A DNA stretch of 64,000 nucleotides from Mesoflavibacter zeaxanthinifaciens DSM 18436 (GCF_000422365.1 NZ_AULQ01000007.1:62001-126000), one strand, 5' to 3'. Counted from the first letter of the stretch, positions 27,869-35,450 are shown. Program-made: numbers and translations. The notes: a model not told the origin generated them from the sequence alone.

Positions 27869-27908
27869 GTGTTCTTAAGTATTTCTCATATTCGTTTATG
27901 ATAAAAAA

Positions 27909-27916
27909 CAAATCTA
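27909..27916 (-). promoter_or_regulatory. Bacteroidota -7 promoter box upstream of gmd
   Basis: On the minus strand the sequence reads TAGATTTG, an exact TAnnTTTG match, about 40 bases before the gmd ATG in an otherwise very AT-rich 180-base gap. No clear TTTG -33 element is visible, so support is moderate. Confidence 0.45.
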
Positions 27917-28048
27917 AAATATCTTTTATAAATTTTTCTTATAAAACCTTATTAGATTATAATATTTTAATAAAATACTTATCTATCTTTCACAAACAAA
28001 TATCTTCAATTTAGTAAGTAAACATACATAATGATACCTTTAACTTAA

Positions 28049-28690
28049 CTAATATTGTTTTATTATTTTGCCGGGCACACCAACTACCGTACAGTTATCA
28101 GGGATATCTTTAGTCACGACTGTGCCTGCACCGATTATTACATAATTTCCTATTGTTACATCAGGCAATATAATACAACCAGCTCCTAAACTTGTATGAT
28201 GTCCTATTTTAGTTCTTCCCAAAATTTTTGCACCAGGTGACACTTCCACAAAATTACCTACTTCACAATCATGAGTTATTATTGAATTATAATAGATTAA
28301 ACAACCTATACCTATACTTACTGAATTAGATATAATTGCACCTGACAGTACTGTGGTGCCCAAACCTATTTTAACATCAAAACTACCTACATCACAATGC
28401 TTTGAAAACACATTTACTGGATGACATCCTAAGTTTACAAATTGTTGATATAATGTATCCCGATGCTTTGGTTGCCCTAATCCTAAAACAAATTGCTTAT
28501 CGTTAGAGCTATTTAAATAAGTTTCAACTTGTTTAAAAGATTTTAATATAACAAACCTGTTAAAAAGTTTTTCTGTTAAACCTTCACTAACATTATCAAA
28601 AAAGACAATTTGATGATCTGCTAAACCCATGTCTACTGAGATAATCTGAAGCAGTTCTTTTGCAAATCCTTTTGCTCCAACAATTATCAT
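28049..28690 (-). CDS. NeuD/PglD-type sugar N- or O-acyltransferase
   Basis: 213 residues from the ATG at 28690, which overlaps the upstream aminotransferase stop as ATGA. An ATG 25 codons earlier lies inside that gene and is rejected. MIIVGAKGFAKELLQI is the N-terminal Rossmann-like sugar-binding domain of the NeuD/PglD group. From about residue 105 the left-handed beta-helix hexapeptide repeats run (VSIGIGCLIYYNSIITHDCE, then repeats up to VIIGAGTVVTKDIPDNC). The enzyme should transfer an acyl group, usually acetyl from acetyl-CoA. Coupling to a DegT aminotransferase suggests N-acylation of the new amino group. Confidence 0.88.
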   Translation of the reverse strand: MIIVGAKGFAKELLQIISVDMGLADHQIVFFDNVSEGLTEKLFNRFVILKSFKQVETYLNSSNDKQFVLGLGQPKHRDTLYQQFVNLGCHPVNVFSKHCDVGSFDVKIGLGTTVLSGAIISNSVSIGIGCLIYYNSIITHDCEVGNFVEVSPGAKILGRTKIGHHTSLGAGCIILPDVTIGNYVIIGAGTVVTKDIPDNCTVVGVPGKIIKQY

Positions 28691-29766
28691 AATATTTGGT
28701 CCATTATAAGTTGTACAATACGTTTTAAATCTGTCTTTGACAAACCTACATATAAAGGTAAACATAAAATACGTGAGGCAACAGATTGTGACACTTTCAT
28801 ATCTTTTGATGTCACATAAGGTAATGTATTTAGTGATGGGTAAAAATACCGTCTTGCATTAATTTGGTTGTTTTTTAATGCTTGTTCGACCTTTAATAAA
28901 ATAGTTTCGTTTTTAAACATTACAGGAAAGTAACTATAATTCCAATGTATATCTGCTCTAAGTTTTAGAAGTTGGATTTGATAATTATTAATAAAAGCTT
29001 CTAAATAATAATCGACCACCTTTTTACGTGCATCTAAAATGGTTTTCATGTAAGGTAAAACCGCTAATCCCATTGCACCTTGTAATTCACTAATTTTAGC
29101 ATTAATACCTAAACCATGAAAATCTAATGGTCCATCATGTCCAAAATTATGATGATAAAACAATGCATTAAGCAAGTCTTCATCGTTACAAAACAATGCA
29201 CCACCTTCACCAGTATGAAATAACTTTGTAGAGTGAAAACTACAGGTACTAACATCGCCATAATTAAAAACAGATTGTCCTTTATACGTCACACCAAAGC
29301 AATGCGCCGCATCATAAATTACTTTTAAATTATGTTTTTTTGCAATTAACTCAATAGCATCAATAGCGCAAGGATTACCAAATACATGTGTCGCTAATAT
29401 AGCTGATGTATTGGGTGTTATAGCGGCTTCAATTTTAGTTTCGTCTATAGTTAAATACTCCGGATGTATATCTACAAAAACAGGTGTACATCCTTCCCAA
29501 ACAATACTACTGGTAGTAGCCACATAACTAAAAGGCGTGGTTATAATTTCACCTTTAAGATTTAAAGCTTTAATAGCGATTTGTAATGGTAGTGTACCAT
29601 TAGTCATAGCTATAATATGAGAAACTCCTAAATAAGATTTAAGTTGCGTTTCTAACTCTTTAACCAAAACACCTCGGTTAGTCATCCAACCTGTATCCCA
29701 AGCACGTTTTAAAATAGTTTGATACTCTTCTAATGGCGGTAAAAATGTTTTGGTAACGTTTATCAT
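28687..29766 (-). CDS. DegT/DnrJ/EryC1/StrS-family sugar aminotransferase
   Basis: 359 residues, fold-type I PLP enzyme. The Schiff-base lysine lies in CSFHSTKLFHTGEGGALFC near residue 180, and YDAAHCFG near residue 155 supplies the PLP-stacking Asp region. The SFHxTK-x-F-x-T-x-EGGA spelling resembles 4-aminotransferases acting on dTDP-4-keto-6-deoxyhexoses (VioA/FdtB type) more than 3-aminotransferases. With Gmd nearby, GDP-4-keto-6-deoxymannose (perosamine route) is a second candidate substrate. The product would be N-acylated by the overlapping downstream NeuD-like enzyme. No dTDP-glucose pathway genes are in the window. Confidence 0.88.
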   Translation of the reverse strand: MINVTKTFLPPLEEYQTILKRAWDTGWMTNRGVLVKELETQLKSYLGVSHIIAMTNGTLPLQIAIKALNLKGEIITTPFSYVATTSSIVWEGCTPVFVDIHPEYLTIDETKIEAAITPNTSAILATHVFGNPCAIDAIELIAKKHNLKVIYDAAHCFGVTYKGQSVFNYGDVSTCSFHSTKLFHTGEGGALFCNDEDLLNALFYHHNFGHDGPLDFHGLGINAKISELQGAMGLAVLPYMKTILDARKKVVDYYLEAFINNYQIQLLKLRADIHWNYSYFPVMFKNETILLKVEQALKNNQINARRYFYPSLNTLPYVTSKDMKVSQSVASRILCLPLYVGLSKTDLKRIVQLIMDQIL

Positions 29767-29769
29767 TGA

Positions 29770-30417
29770 TTAAATACTATTAGTTTTATTTTCCCAAGGA
29801 AATCCTTTATATATTGGTTTTTTATTTAAAAAATCAGCTAATCGTAAATAGTCTTTATCATTAGAAACATTAATAACCAACAATTTATCAGGACGACTCC
29901 TGAAATATTCAATTACAGAATACATATGATTGTTATAATAATTTAATAAAACCTTTTTATTGTATGGATCTTCTTTTGGTGTATTAAACATAAATTGATT
30001 AATCTCAAAAGCATATCCTTTATAACGGTAATTAGCTTCTTTTAAGTCTTGACTTGTTGGTATATCTTTACCTTTTGCCCATAATTTAGCATGAAATTTA
30101 GTTATGGATTCATACCATTGTTCTGGATTATCTCTTAGAGTTAAAATAAATTTTGCTTTGGTAAAGTACTGGTCTAAAAACGCATAGGTAAATGGTAATG
30201 AAAAAGGTATATCCTGAAAAGCATCTGCTGTATGACAATAATTAATTATTTCATTAAAATCTCTATTATACCATTTTTTTGCTAGTAATTCAGCTTTTGG
30301 TTGGTCTCCTAGAGAGTAGCCATAATCTTTCAACACCTTTTCAATAGTTGTTGTACCTGTTTTATTTAAACCTATACAAAATATTTTAGTTTTATTTTTA
30401 GTTTTAAAAAGTTTCAT
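29770..30417 (-). CDS. P-loop sulfotransferase-family protein
   Basis: 215 residues. TKIFCIGLNKTGTTTIEKVL at residues 10-29 is the PAPS 5'-phosphosulfate loop, nearly identical to the motif in the 9902-10522 protein. KFILTLRDNPEQWYESITKF near residue 90 matches the 3'-phosphate site (R-D...S). The gene lies in one direction with a second, larger sulfotransferase immediately upstream, with the starts and stops almost touching. Inferred role: sulfation of a polysaccharide precursor. Acceptor unknown. Confidence 0.78.
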   Translation of the reverse strand: MKLFKTKNKTKIFCIGLNKTGTTTIEKVLKDYGYSLGDQPKAELLAKKWYNRDFNEIINYCHTADAFQDIPFSLPFTYAFLDQYFTKAKFILTLRDNPEQWYESITKFHAKLWAKGKDIPTSQDLKEANYRYKGYAFEINQFMFNTPKEDPYNKKVLLNYYNNHMYSVIEYFRSRPDKLLVINVSNDKDYLRLADFLNKKPIYKGFPWENKTNSI

Positions 30418-31242
30418 TTAACTCGTCCAACTCATTTTTTTATTAATTAAATGCTCTAAACCTTTGTTTTTTATAGAATAATGTTTTTTTAATAAGCTTT
30501 TAGATATTTCATCTATTGTTTCAGAATATTCTCGTTTATGTTTTTCGCTTAAATCCAATTGATTTAAATCAATTGGATTTAAATCTAAGAAATTAAACAC
30601 TTCATTTAACACTTTATTTCTATTATTTAATAATTCTGAAGTATCAATAAATAAGAATTGGTTTTTATTAAAATATTTAAAATAATTTTCAATTTGCTCT
30701 TTATAGTAACCTCTTCTTACTATGGAAGGCTCAATAATATCCTTTTGCTCTTGTTCGCTTAGATTGATTTCAAAATTAATCCAATCATAAAAACTAGGGA
30801 ATTCATTTTTAACAAAATATGTACTAAGCTTTTCTTTTGGACATTGCTTTTCATTTTCTATAAAAAAAGTTTTCAATGAAGGCTGTTCTATCATTTGCTT
30901 ATACATATTCCATGCACTGTAGGCTCTTTTAATAGGATCTCGAAGTACAATAATAAATTTTAATTTAGAATTGTAATCCTTTATTTTTTTTGCTGTTTCT
31001 GGATAATATAAATATCTTGGTGTTGACTCAAAAGAAGTTTTTAAAGAAAATTTTTTATAAGGAAAGTTTAAGTGATAATCTTTAATATTTTTTGTTTTAC
31101 AAGAATCAAAGAAATGTAGTTCTTTTTTTTGGGGTGATATAATTTTTGGATGTTGTGCTATATAATCATGTAATGCTGTTGTTCCAGATTTTTGGGCTCC
31201 TAAAATCATAAAACTAGGTTTAACTTTTCCTAAAATTGTCAT
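30418..31242 (-). CDS. Sulfotransferase domain protein (heparan/NDST-like type)
   Basis: 274 residues. SFMILGAQKSGTTALHDYIA near residue 10 is the classical PAPS loop (QKSGTT). FIIVLRDPIKRAYSAWNMY near residue 96 is the 3'-phosphate-binding RDP-x-R-x-S motif, here with YSAW. LHFFDS near residue 43 (the K-E-x-x-FF region) further supports the Sulfotransfer_1 group typical of carbohydrate sulfotransferases. It is the best-supported of the three sulfotransferases in the locus and sits beside the ABC exporter genes. The substrate sugar is not known. Confidence 0.87.
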   Translation of the reverse strand: MTILGKVKPSFMILGAQKSGTTALHDYIAQHPKIISPQKKELHFFDSCKTKNIKDYHLNFPYKKFSLKTSFESTPRYLYYPETAKKIKDYNSKLKFIIVLRDPIKRAYSAWNMYKQMIEQPSLKTFFIENEKQCPKEKLSTYFVKNEFPSFYDWINFEINLSEQEQKDIIEPSIVRRGYYKEQIENYFKYFNKNQFLFIDTSELLNNRNKVLNEVFNFLDLNPIDLNQLDLSEKHKREYSETIDEISKSLLKKHYSIKNKGLEHLINKKMSWTS

Positions 31243-31252
31243 AATTATTATC

Positions 31253-32488
31253 CTATTTCTTTATGTTATTAGAAAAATTTGATTGTAGTAAAAAAGGTTG
31301 CCAAACATCTACATTATGATAAACCTGAAAAGCTAAAATATTATTGATTCTATATAATGGCGTCCCTTTTATACTTTCAACAGATAAGTTAACAGAGTAT
31401 ACTCCTTTTGAAAGCTGTGTTTTTTCATGTAAAACAGTAAAATTGATTATAGAATCTTCAATCTTTAAATTATCCTCTTTTTCGTTTGGCTCTAATAATG
31501 CTACAGGTCTTAATTCTTTATCAAAAATAGTAATTTTAAAAATTGGAATTTCTTTTAGTCCAAGAGACTTAATTTTAAAAGCTAAAATTAAATCCTCTTT
31601 CCAATATATGTCCGAAATTTCTTTTTGTTCAATTAAGTTATTAATAATCTTAACTTCAATAATTGATAATTGTCCAGAATCAAAAATTACATTAGAATTA
31701 TTATTAGAAAATCTTGTATAATATAAGTCTATAGCGCTACTTATATCTGAACCATTAAATTTTGATATCCCTTTATCCATTAACATAATCTGTGTGCATA
31801 TACGAGACACCATGGGCATATTATGACTTACAAAAATTATAGCCGTGTTAGGTAAAATACGATCTATTGTTTTAAAACACTTTAACACAAAACCTAAATC
31901 CCCAACTGCCAACACTTCATCAATAATCAATACATCGGGTTCCATTTGGGCAGCTACTGCAAAACCTAAACGTACTTTCATCCCACTACTATAATGCTGT
32001 ACGGGCATATCGATAAACTCTTCTAGCTCTGCAAAGTCAATAATTTCTTCCAGCTTTTGGTCTATCCCTTGTCGCGTAAAGCCTAATATAGCCCCATTAT
32101 TATAAATATTTTCGCGTCCTGACAGTATAGGGTTAAAACCTGCTCCTAGTTCTATCAATGCTCCTACTCTGCCTTTAATAGTTACTTTACCCGCATCTGG
32201 ATTAATTAAACCATTTAGTATTTTTAGTAAAGTAGATTTACCTGCACCGTTATGACCTATTAAGCCCAAACACTCACCACGTCGTAACTCAAAATTAATA
32301 TCCTTAACCGCCCAAAACTCTTTAGGTCGTAATTCACGCTCGTTGGTGCTACCACCAATGCCAGTCATTAAATCTTTAACACCATACCATAAGCTAGTCT
32401 TTAAGTCTTTACAAAACTTTTTGCTTAAGCCTTCTACCTTTACTAAAACCTCATTATCGGTGTGTATGTTTTGTTCTGGGTTCATCAA
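31253..32488 (-). CDS. wzt: Polysaccharide ABC exporter ATPase with C-terminal substrate domain
   Basis: 411 residues. Residues 1 to about 245 form the ATPase: LIGHNGAGKSTLLKIL (Walker A), YSSGMKVRLGFAVAAQ (signature), VLIIDEVLAVGD (Walker B), followed by the switch histidine in FVSHNM. Residues about 255-411 are a beta-rich C-terminal domain like that of Wzt proteins of O-antigen systems, where it recognises the non-reducing end modification of the finished chain. This suggests the exported glycan carries a terminal cap, possibly methyl, sulfate or a nonulosonate. The cap identity is speculation. Confidence 0.92.
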   Translation of the reverse strand: MMNPEQNIHTDNEVLVKVEGLSKKFCKDLKTSLWYGVKDLMTGIGGSTNERELRPKEFWAVKDINFELRRGECLGLIGHNGAGKSTLLKILNGLINPDAGKVTIKGRVGALIELGAGFNPILSGRENIYNNGAILGFTRQGIDQKLEEIIDFAELEEFIDMPVQHYSSGMKVRLGFAVAAQMEPDVLIIDEVLAVGDLGFVLKCFKTIDRILPNTAIIFVSHNMPMVSRICTQIMLMDKGISKFNGSDISSAIDLYYTRFSNNNSNVIFDSGQLSIIEVKIINNLIEQKEISDIYWKEDLILAFKIKSLGLKEIPIFKITIFDKELRPVALLEPNEKEDNLKIEDSIINFTVLHEKTQLSKGVYSVNLSVESIKGTPLYRINNILAFQVYHNVDVWQPFLLQSNFSNNIKK

Positions 32489-32521
32489 CCTTTTTTCTTT
32501 TATTTTTTTTAAGTTTCCTTA

Positions 32522-32573
32522 GTCATTTCGAGTGTCACACTGAGCGTAGTCGAATTGCAGCGAGAAATCACAC
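32522..32573 (+). repeat. Interspersed repeat, family B with an inner insertion
   Basis: Starts gtcatttcgag and ends gcgagaaatcacac like other family B copies, but the middle is extended by a segment of the type tcacactgagcgtagtcgaa, itself a recognisable repeat-like unit. It lies between the wzm and wzt genes, so it is probably transcribed within their operon. Confidence 0.75.
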
Positions 32574-32611
32574 AAGCAACTAACTACTAACTACTTATTA
32601 CTCATTACTCA

Positions 32612-33454
32612 CTACGCACTCAATCGCTCCACAATAATCGGTATTGACAACCTATAAATCGCTAACCCAATTAACAATAGCGGGACACAACAAGCAATCA
32701 CAATTAAAAATTGGTAACCATAGTTAGACACTGTTCCTACCACAAAATCTCTTGTAGTTAATATAATAGGTGTTAAAGGATTATAGGTCATTAATGTTTT
32801 TAACAAGCCATCTTCTTTTGGTAAAGCATAGACCACAGGTGTGGCATACATTAAAAACTGCAAACCAAACGAAATAATTTTATTAATATCAGAGTATAAT
32901 AAACCTATAGGGGTAATAAACAAGCCAATAGTAGTACCGACTATAACAGCGCCTATTACTGCAACAGGTACTAACAATAAAGTCCAACTTAAACCAACAC
33001 CATAAAACAACACAAAAACAAGTAACAATAGTAGTTTAATAAACGTATTAAACAACAATTTATAGATACCAGAAACAATTAAGGCCTCTTTAGGAAAATT
33101 TATTTTAGTTAAAATACCCCTAGCACTATTAGTACTCTGCATAGGCGATTTAATAGACTCTGTAACAATAGACCAAATCAACGTACCAGAAAAAGCAAAC
33201 AACGGATAAGGCATACCGGTATCAGTTAGTCTAACTGTACCACTGTTATTAAGTACAATCCAAACCAACGCAGTCGCTAAAGGGGTAAAAAACGCCCAAA
33301 ATAGACCTAAATAAGACTGACGGTATTGGGCTTTAATATCGCGTTCTGCCAATTGTCTTGACAAAAAACGAGAGGCATAAATATCTTTTAAACTCGCAGA
33401 AAACAGTTTAAAAAGACTTAGGGTATTGTTTTTTTGATAAACTTTGGTTTCCAA
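32612..33454 (-). CDS. wzm: Polysaccharide ABC exporter permease
   Basis: 280 residues, six membrane segments. FLSRQLAERDIKAQYRQSYL near residue 33 is the cytoplasmic gate-helix region typical of ABC-2 polysaccharide permeases (R-D-I-x3-Y-x-x-S-x-LG). It would partner with the adjacent Wzt ATPase to move a finished undecaprenyl-linked glycan across the inner membrane. A terminator-like hairpin upstream isolates this gene from the small DNA-binding protein gene, so wzm probably begins the export operon. Confidence 0.92.
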   Translation of the reverse strand: METKVYQKNNTLSLFKLFSASLKDIYASRFLSRQLAERDIKAQYRQSYLGLFWAFFTPLATALVWIVLNNSGTVRLTDTGMPYPLFAFSGTLIWSIVTESIKSPMQSTNSARGILTKINFPKEALIVSGIYKLLFNTFIKLLLLLVFVLFYGVGLSWTLLLVPVAVIGAVIVGTTIGLFITPIGLLYSDINKIISFGLQFLMYATPVVYALPKEDGLLKTLMTYNPLTPIILTTRDFVVGTVSNYGYQFLIVIACCVPLLLIGLAIYRLSIPIIVERLSA

Positions 33455-33586
33455 AGGATACTCTATTTTTTATTAATTGTAAGCCAACCAACAACTAAAG
33501 TAGTTTAACCTTACAAACACAAATAAACGATTTTTTTGGTGTTTTAACGCAAAAAAACAACCTTTTATAGAAGAAAATCATAAAAT

Positions 33587-33620
33587 AAAAAAGGGCGACT
33601 TTAAAAAGTCACCCTTTTTT
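33587..33620 (-). terminator. Rho-independent terminator after the small DNA-binding gene
   Basis: Sixteen-base arms with one mismatch (AAAGTCACCCTTTTTT on plus pairs with AAAAAAGGGCGACTTT) around a two-base loop, followed on the minus strand by a run of T. It lies just after the stop of the 33635-33856 gene and before wzm. Confidence 0.88.
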
Positions 33621-33634
33621 AAAATGTAAAACAT

Positions 33635-33856
33635 TTAAGCAGATTGATCCTTAATACCATTAACCGTATTAAAAACCTCTTCATAAGACAAATCCATATA
33701 GTCACAAAATAAACGTATACTAATAGGTTGATGCTTCTTTTTACCATATGCATCTCTAATAACTTTAATTAACTTCTGTGCTGAAGATTGACTCTTCCCC
33801 ATTAAGAACATGACATCGTTTGTTGTTATTATAATTCTATTCATGATTATTGACAC
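33635..33856 (-). CDS. Small predicted helix-turn-helix-like protein
   Basis: 73 residues. IITTNDVMFLMGKSQSSAQKL reads as a helix-turn-helix (DVMFLMGKSQSSAQK: helix, G-K-S turn, recognition helix), followed by a basic loop GKKKHQP and a second helical part with FCDYMDLSYEEVFN. The layout resembles excisionase/MerR-like small DNA-binding proteins seen in Flavobacteria. It stands alone with its own terminator, next to a repeat-rich region. An ATG at residue 5 is an equally good start. The DNA-binding role is inferred from shape only. Confidence 0.6.
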   Translation of the reverse strand: MSIIMNRIIITTNDVMFLMGKSQSSAQKLIKVIRDAYGKKKHQPISIRLFCDYMDLSYEEVFNTVNGIKDQSA

Positions 33857-34071
33857 TATAGCATAGACTATAGAGAGTAACTGGTGATTAGGCAGTCCTC
33901 GCTTTTTTTTTGATTTTGTGTCTTAAAAGGAATTATAAAATTCAGCATTTTTTTCAAGCATATACAAAAAAAGTGATTTGCTTTTTCCACACAATTATCA
34001 ACAATTACTCGCCCATTATCATTATTAGCCTAAACAAACATTCAAAACAGTATTATAATTCAACATGACAT

Positions 34072-34100
34072 GTCATTGCGAGCAAAGCGAGAAATCACAC
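34072..34100 (+). repeat. Interspersed repeat, chimera of families A and B
   Basis: Left half gtcattgcgag is that of family A, right half gcgagaaatcacac is that of family B. The arms therefore do not pair well (ATTGC against GAAAT). It occupies the place where the other composite copy (35569-35784) has a full family B element, which suggests recombination between family members. Confidence 0.7.
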
Positions 34101-34138
34101 AATTAACTCATCAACAAATCCACAAACCAACACAACAT

Positions 34139-34169
34139 ATCATTGCGAGAACAAAGGACGAAGCAATCC
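34139..34169 (+). repeat. Interspersed repeat, family A
   Basis: atcattgcgag ... ggacgaagcaatcc with arms ATTGC/GCAAT. It is preceded by a stretch (caacaaatccacaaaccaac) that also precedes the copy at 35642 and the repeat at 39447. Confidence 0.85.
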
Positions 34170-34184
34170 AACAATCCACAGACC

Positions 34185-34231
34185 GTCACTTCGAGTGATT
34201 TACGAAGCATGAGTAAATTGTATCGAGAAGC
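34185..34231 (+). repeat. Interspersed repeat, family C, inner stem ATTTAC/GTAAAT
   Basis: gtcacttcgagtg, then ATTTAC, loop gaagcatga, GTAAAT, then ttgtatcgagaagc. Outer arms CTTC/GAAG and inner arms ATTTAC/GTAAAT make a plausible hairpin. Other copies at 35688, 39331, 39537 and 41710 keep the loop and outer arms; the inner arm pair changes to ATGCC/GGCAT in the last. Confidence 0.88.
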
Positions 34232-34239
34232 ATCCCCAA

Positions 34240-34270
34240 GTCATATCGAAAAAGGCACAACTGAGAAATC
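34240..34270 (+). repeat. Interspersed repeat, family B
   Basis: gtcatatcgaaaaaggcacaactgagaaatc, separated from the preceding family C element by the same nine-base spacer type (atccccaag) as in the copies at 35741-35750 and 39376-39385. Confidence 0.8.
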
Positions 34271-34592
34271 ATATATGAGTTAGCAATCTCACACAAAAAC
34301 AATCAAGCAATCAAACCACAACCACCAACCAACCTCATACCAAAGCCCACTCAAAGCGCACCCAAAGGTATACCAATGTTAAAAAACCAGTAACCATAAA
34401 AAGAAGCCCAAAACATCAAAAAACGTAAAAAACGTACAAAAACAGCATTTTTAACAACGTTCAACAAAAAACAACCAGAACAGTAAAAAACAAAATGCAA
34501 GTTTCAATCCCACAGTACATTGCCATCTCAAAGCCAAAATAGAACGATGTAGGAGCTCATACATTTTACTATCAAAGCTTATTAATAATAAC

Positions 34593-34666
34593 GTACCCAA
34601 TGTAAAAAGGTACATAACATATTTAATATGTATAATTTTAATAACGTGCTAAATGAAAATAAGCAC
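34593..34666 (+). promoter_or_regulatory. Cluster of small palindromes upstream of the orphan gene
   Basis: Three inverted repeats lie just before the plus-strand gene: GTACC (34593-34597) with GGTAC (34609-34613); the perfect palindrome ACATATTTAATATGT (34617-34631, seven-base arms around one T); and GTGCT (34646-34650) with AGCAC (34662-34666), which could fold in a leader. No exact TAnnTTTG box is seen. An operator or leader-hairpin role is inferred from symmetry and position only. Confidence 0.4.
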
Positions 34667-34682
34667 ACAAAACAATTAGAAA

Positions 34683-35432
34683 ATGGCAAAACTATCTAGC
34701 CTATTAAAAATTGAAGGAACCTTAGATGGAATGACCTTCTACAAAGGAAAAGACGGATATTTAGTCCGCACAAAAGGAGGAATCTCTAAAAGCAGAATCC
34801 AAAACGATCCCGCGTTTATTAGAACCCGAGAAAACGGAACCGAATTTGGTCACGTAGCTAAAAGTGGAAAAATATTAAGGCAAGCCTTAACACCTTTATT
34901 AGCAGATGTCAAAGACGGTAGATTAGTCAGTCGATTAACAAAAACACTATCTTTAGTTAAAAATGCAGATACAACATCCACTAGAGGAAACAGAAATGTT
35001 GGTATAGGCATAGCAACTCCTGAAGGGCAAAATGCAATTAAAGCATTCGACTTCAATCAAAATGCACAACTAGATAGCATTCTGTTAACAGACCTAACAC
35101 TTGACACTGCTACAGGTGGCGTTTTAATTAGTAACCTTAACCCGTTACAACAAATTAATGCACCGTCTGGAGCCACACATGTAAGTTTTACTGCTGCAGT
35201 ACTAAACCTTGATTTCCAAACAGGAGAAAAAGAATTAGTCATGAGTACCGAGATTAACAATCCATTAAATAGCACAATAGTAGATATTAATCCAATACCT
35301 GCAAGTGTACCAACAGGCACAGGACAAACCTATTTCTTATTAAAACTAGCCTTTTATCAAGAAATCAATAGTATGCAATATGCCTTAAACAATGGAGCAT
35401 ACAACGTCATGCAAATCTTAGAGATTCAGTAG
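34683..35432 (+). CDS. Orphan conserved hypothetical protein, function unknown
   Basis: 249 residues, no signal peptide or membrane segment. The N-terminal 60 residues carry a distinctive pattern: LLKIEGTLDGMTFYKGKDGY then LVRTKGGISKSRIQNDPAFI followed by RTRENGTEFGHVAKSGKILR. I believe similar proteins occur, sometimes in several copies, in other Flavobacteria, but I know of no assigned function. The middle has RGNRNVGIGIATPEG, and the C-terminal half looks like a run of beta-strands ending in NSMQYALNNGAYNVMQILEI, suggesting a beta-sandwich. It is the only plus-strand gene in the first 39 kb, flanked on both sides by composite repeats, and has its own strong terminator. A phage- or surface-structural role is possible but unsupported. 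Confidence 0.75.
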   Translation: MAKLSSLLKIEGTLDGMTFYKGKDGYLVRTKGGISKSRIQNDPAFIRTRENGTEFGHVAKSGKILRQALTPLLADVKDGRLVSRLTKTLSLVKNADTTSTRGNRNVGIGIATPEGQNAIKAFDFNQNAQLDSILLTDLTLDTATGGVLISNLNPLQQINAPSGATHVSFTAAVLNLDFQTGEKELVMSTEINNPLNSTIVDINPIPASVPTGTGQTYFLLKLAFYQEINSMQYALNNGAYNVMQILEIQ

Positions 35433-35450
35433 TACAACAACTACACAGAC

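Larger units (their letters stand above)
33857..34592. other. Long gene-free, repeat-rich and strand-asymmetric region
   Basis: No credible coding region on either strand. The first part is plain AT-rich DNA. From 34072 to 34270 it holds family B/A, A, C and B palindrome-like repeats in series (listed separately). From about 34290 to 34520 the plus strand is conspicuously rich in A and C and poor in T and G, with short direct repeats such as AAAAAACGT twice near 34422-34440. Nothing resembling a tRNA, rRNA or known RNA is seen. Confidence 0.7.

Noticed and set aside
28691-28765. Upstream start of the NeuD-like acyltransferase
   Set aside because: It lies inside the aminotransferase gene; the ATGA-overlapping start at 28690 begins exactly at the Rossmann strand MIIVGAKG.
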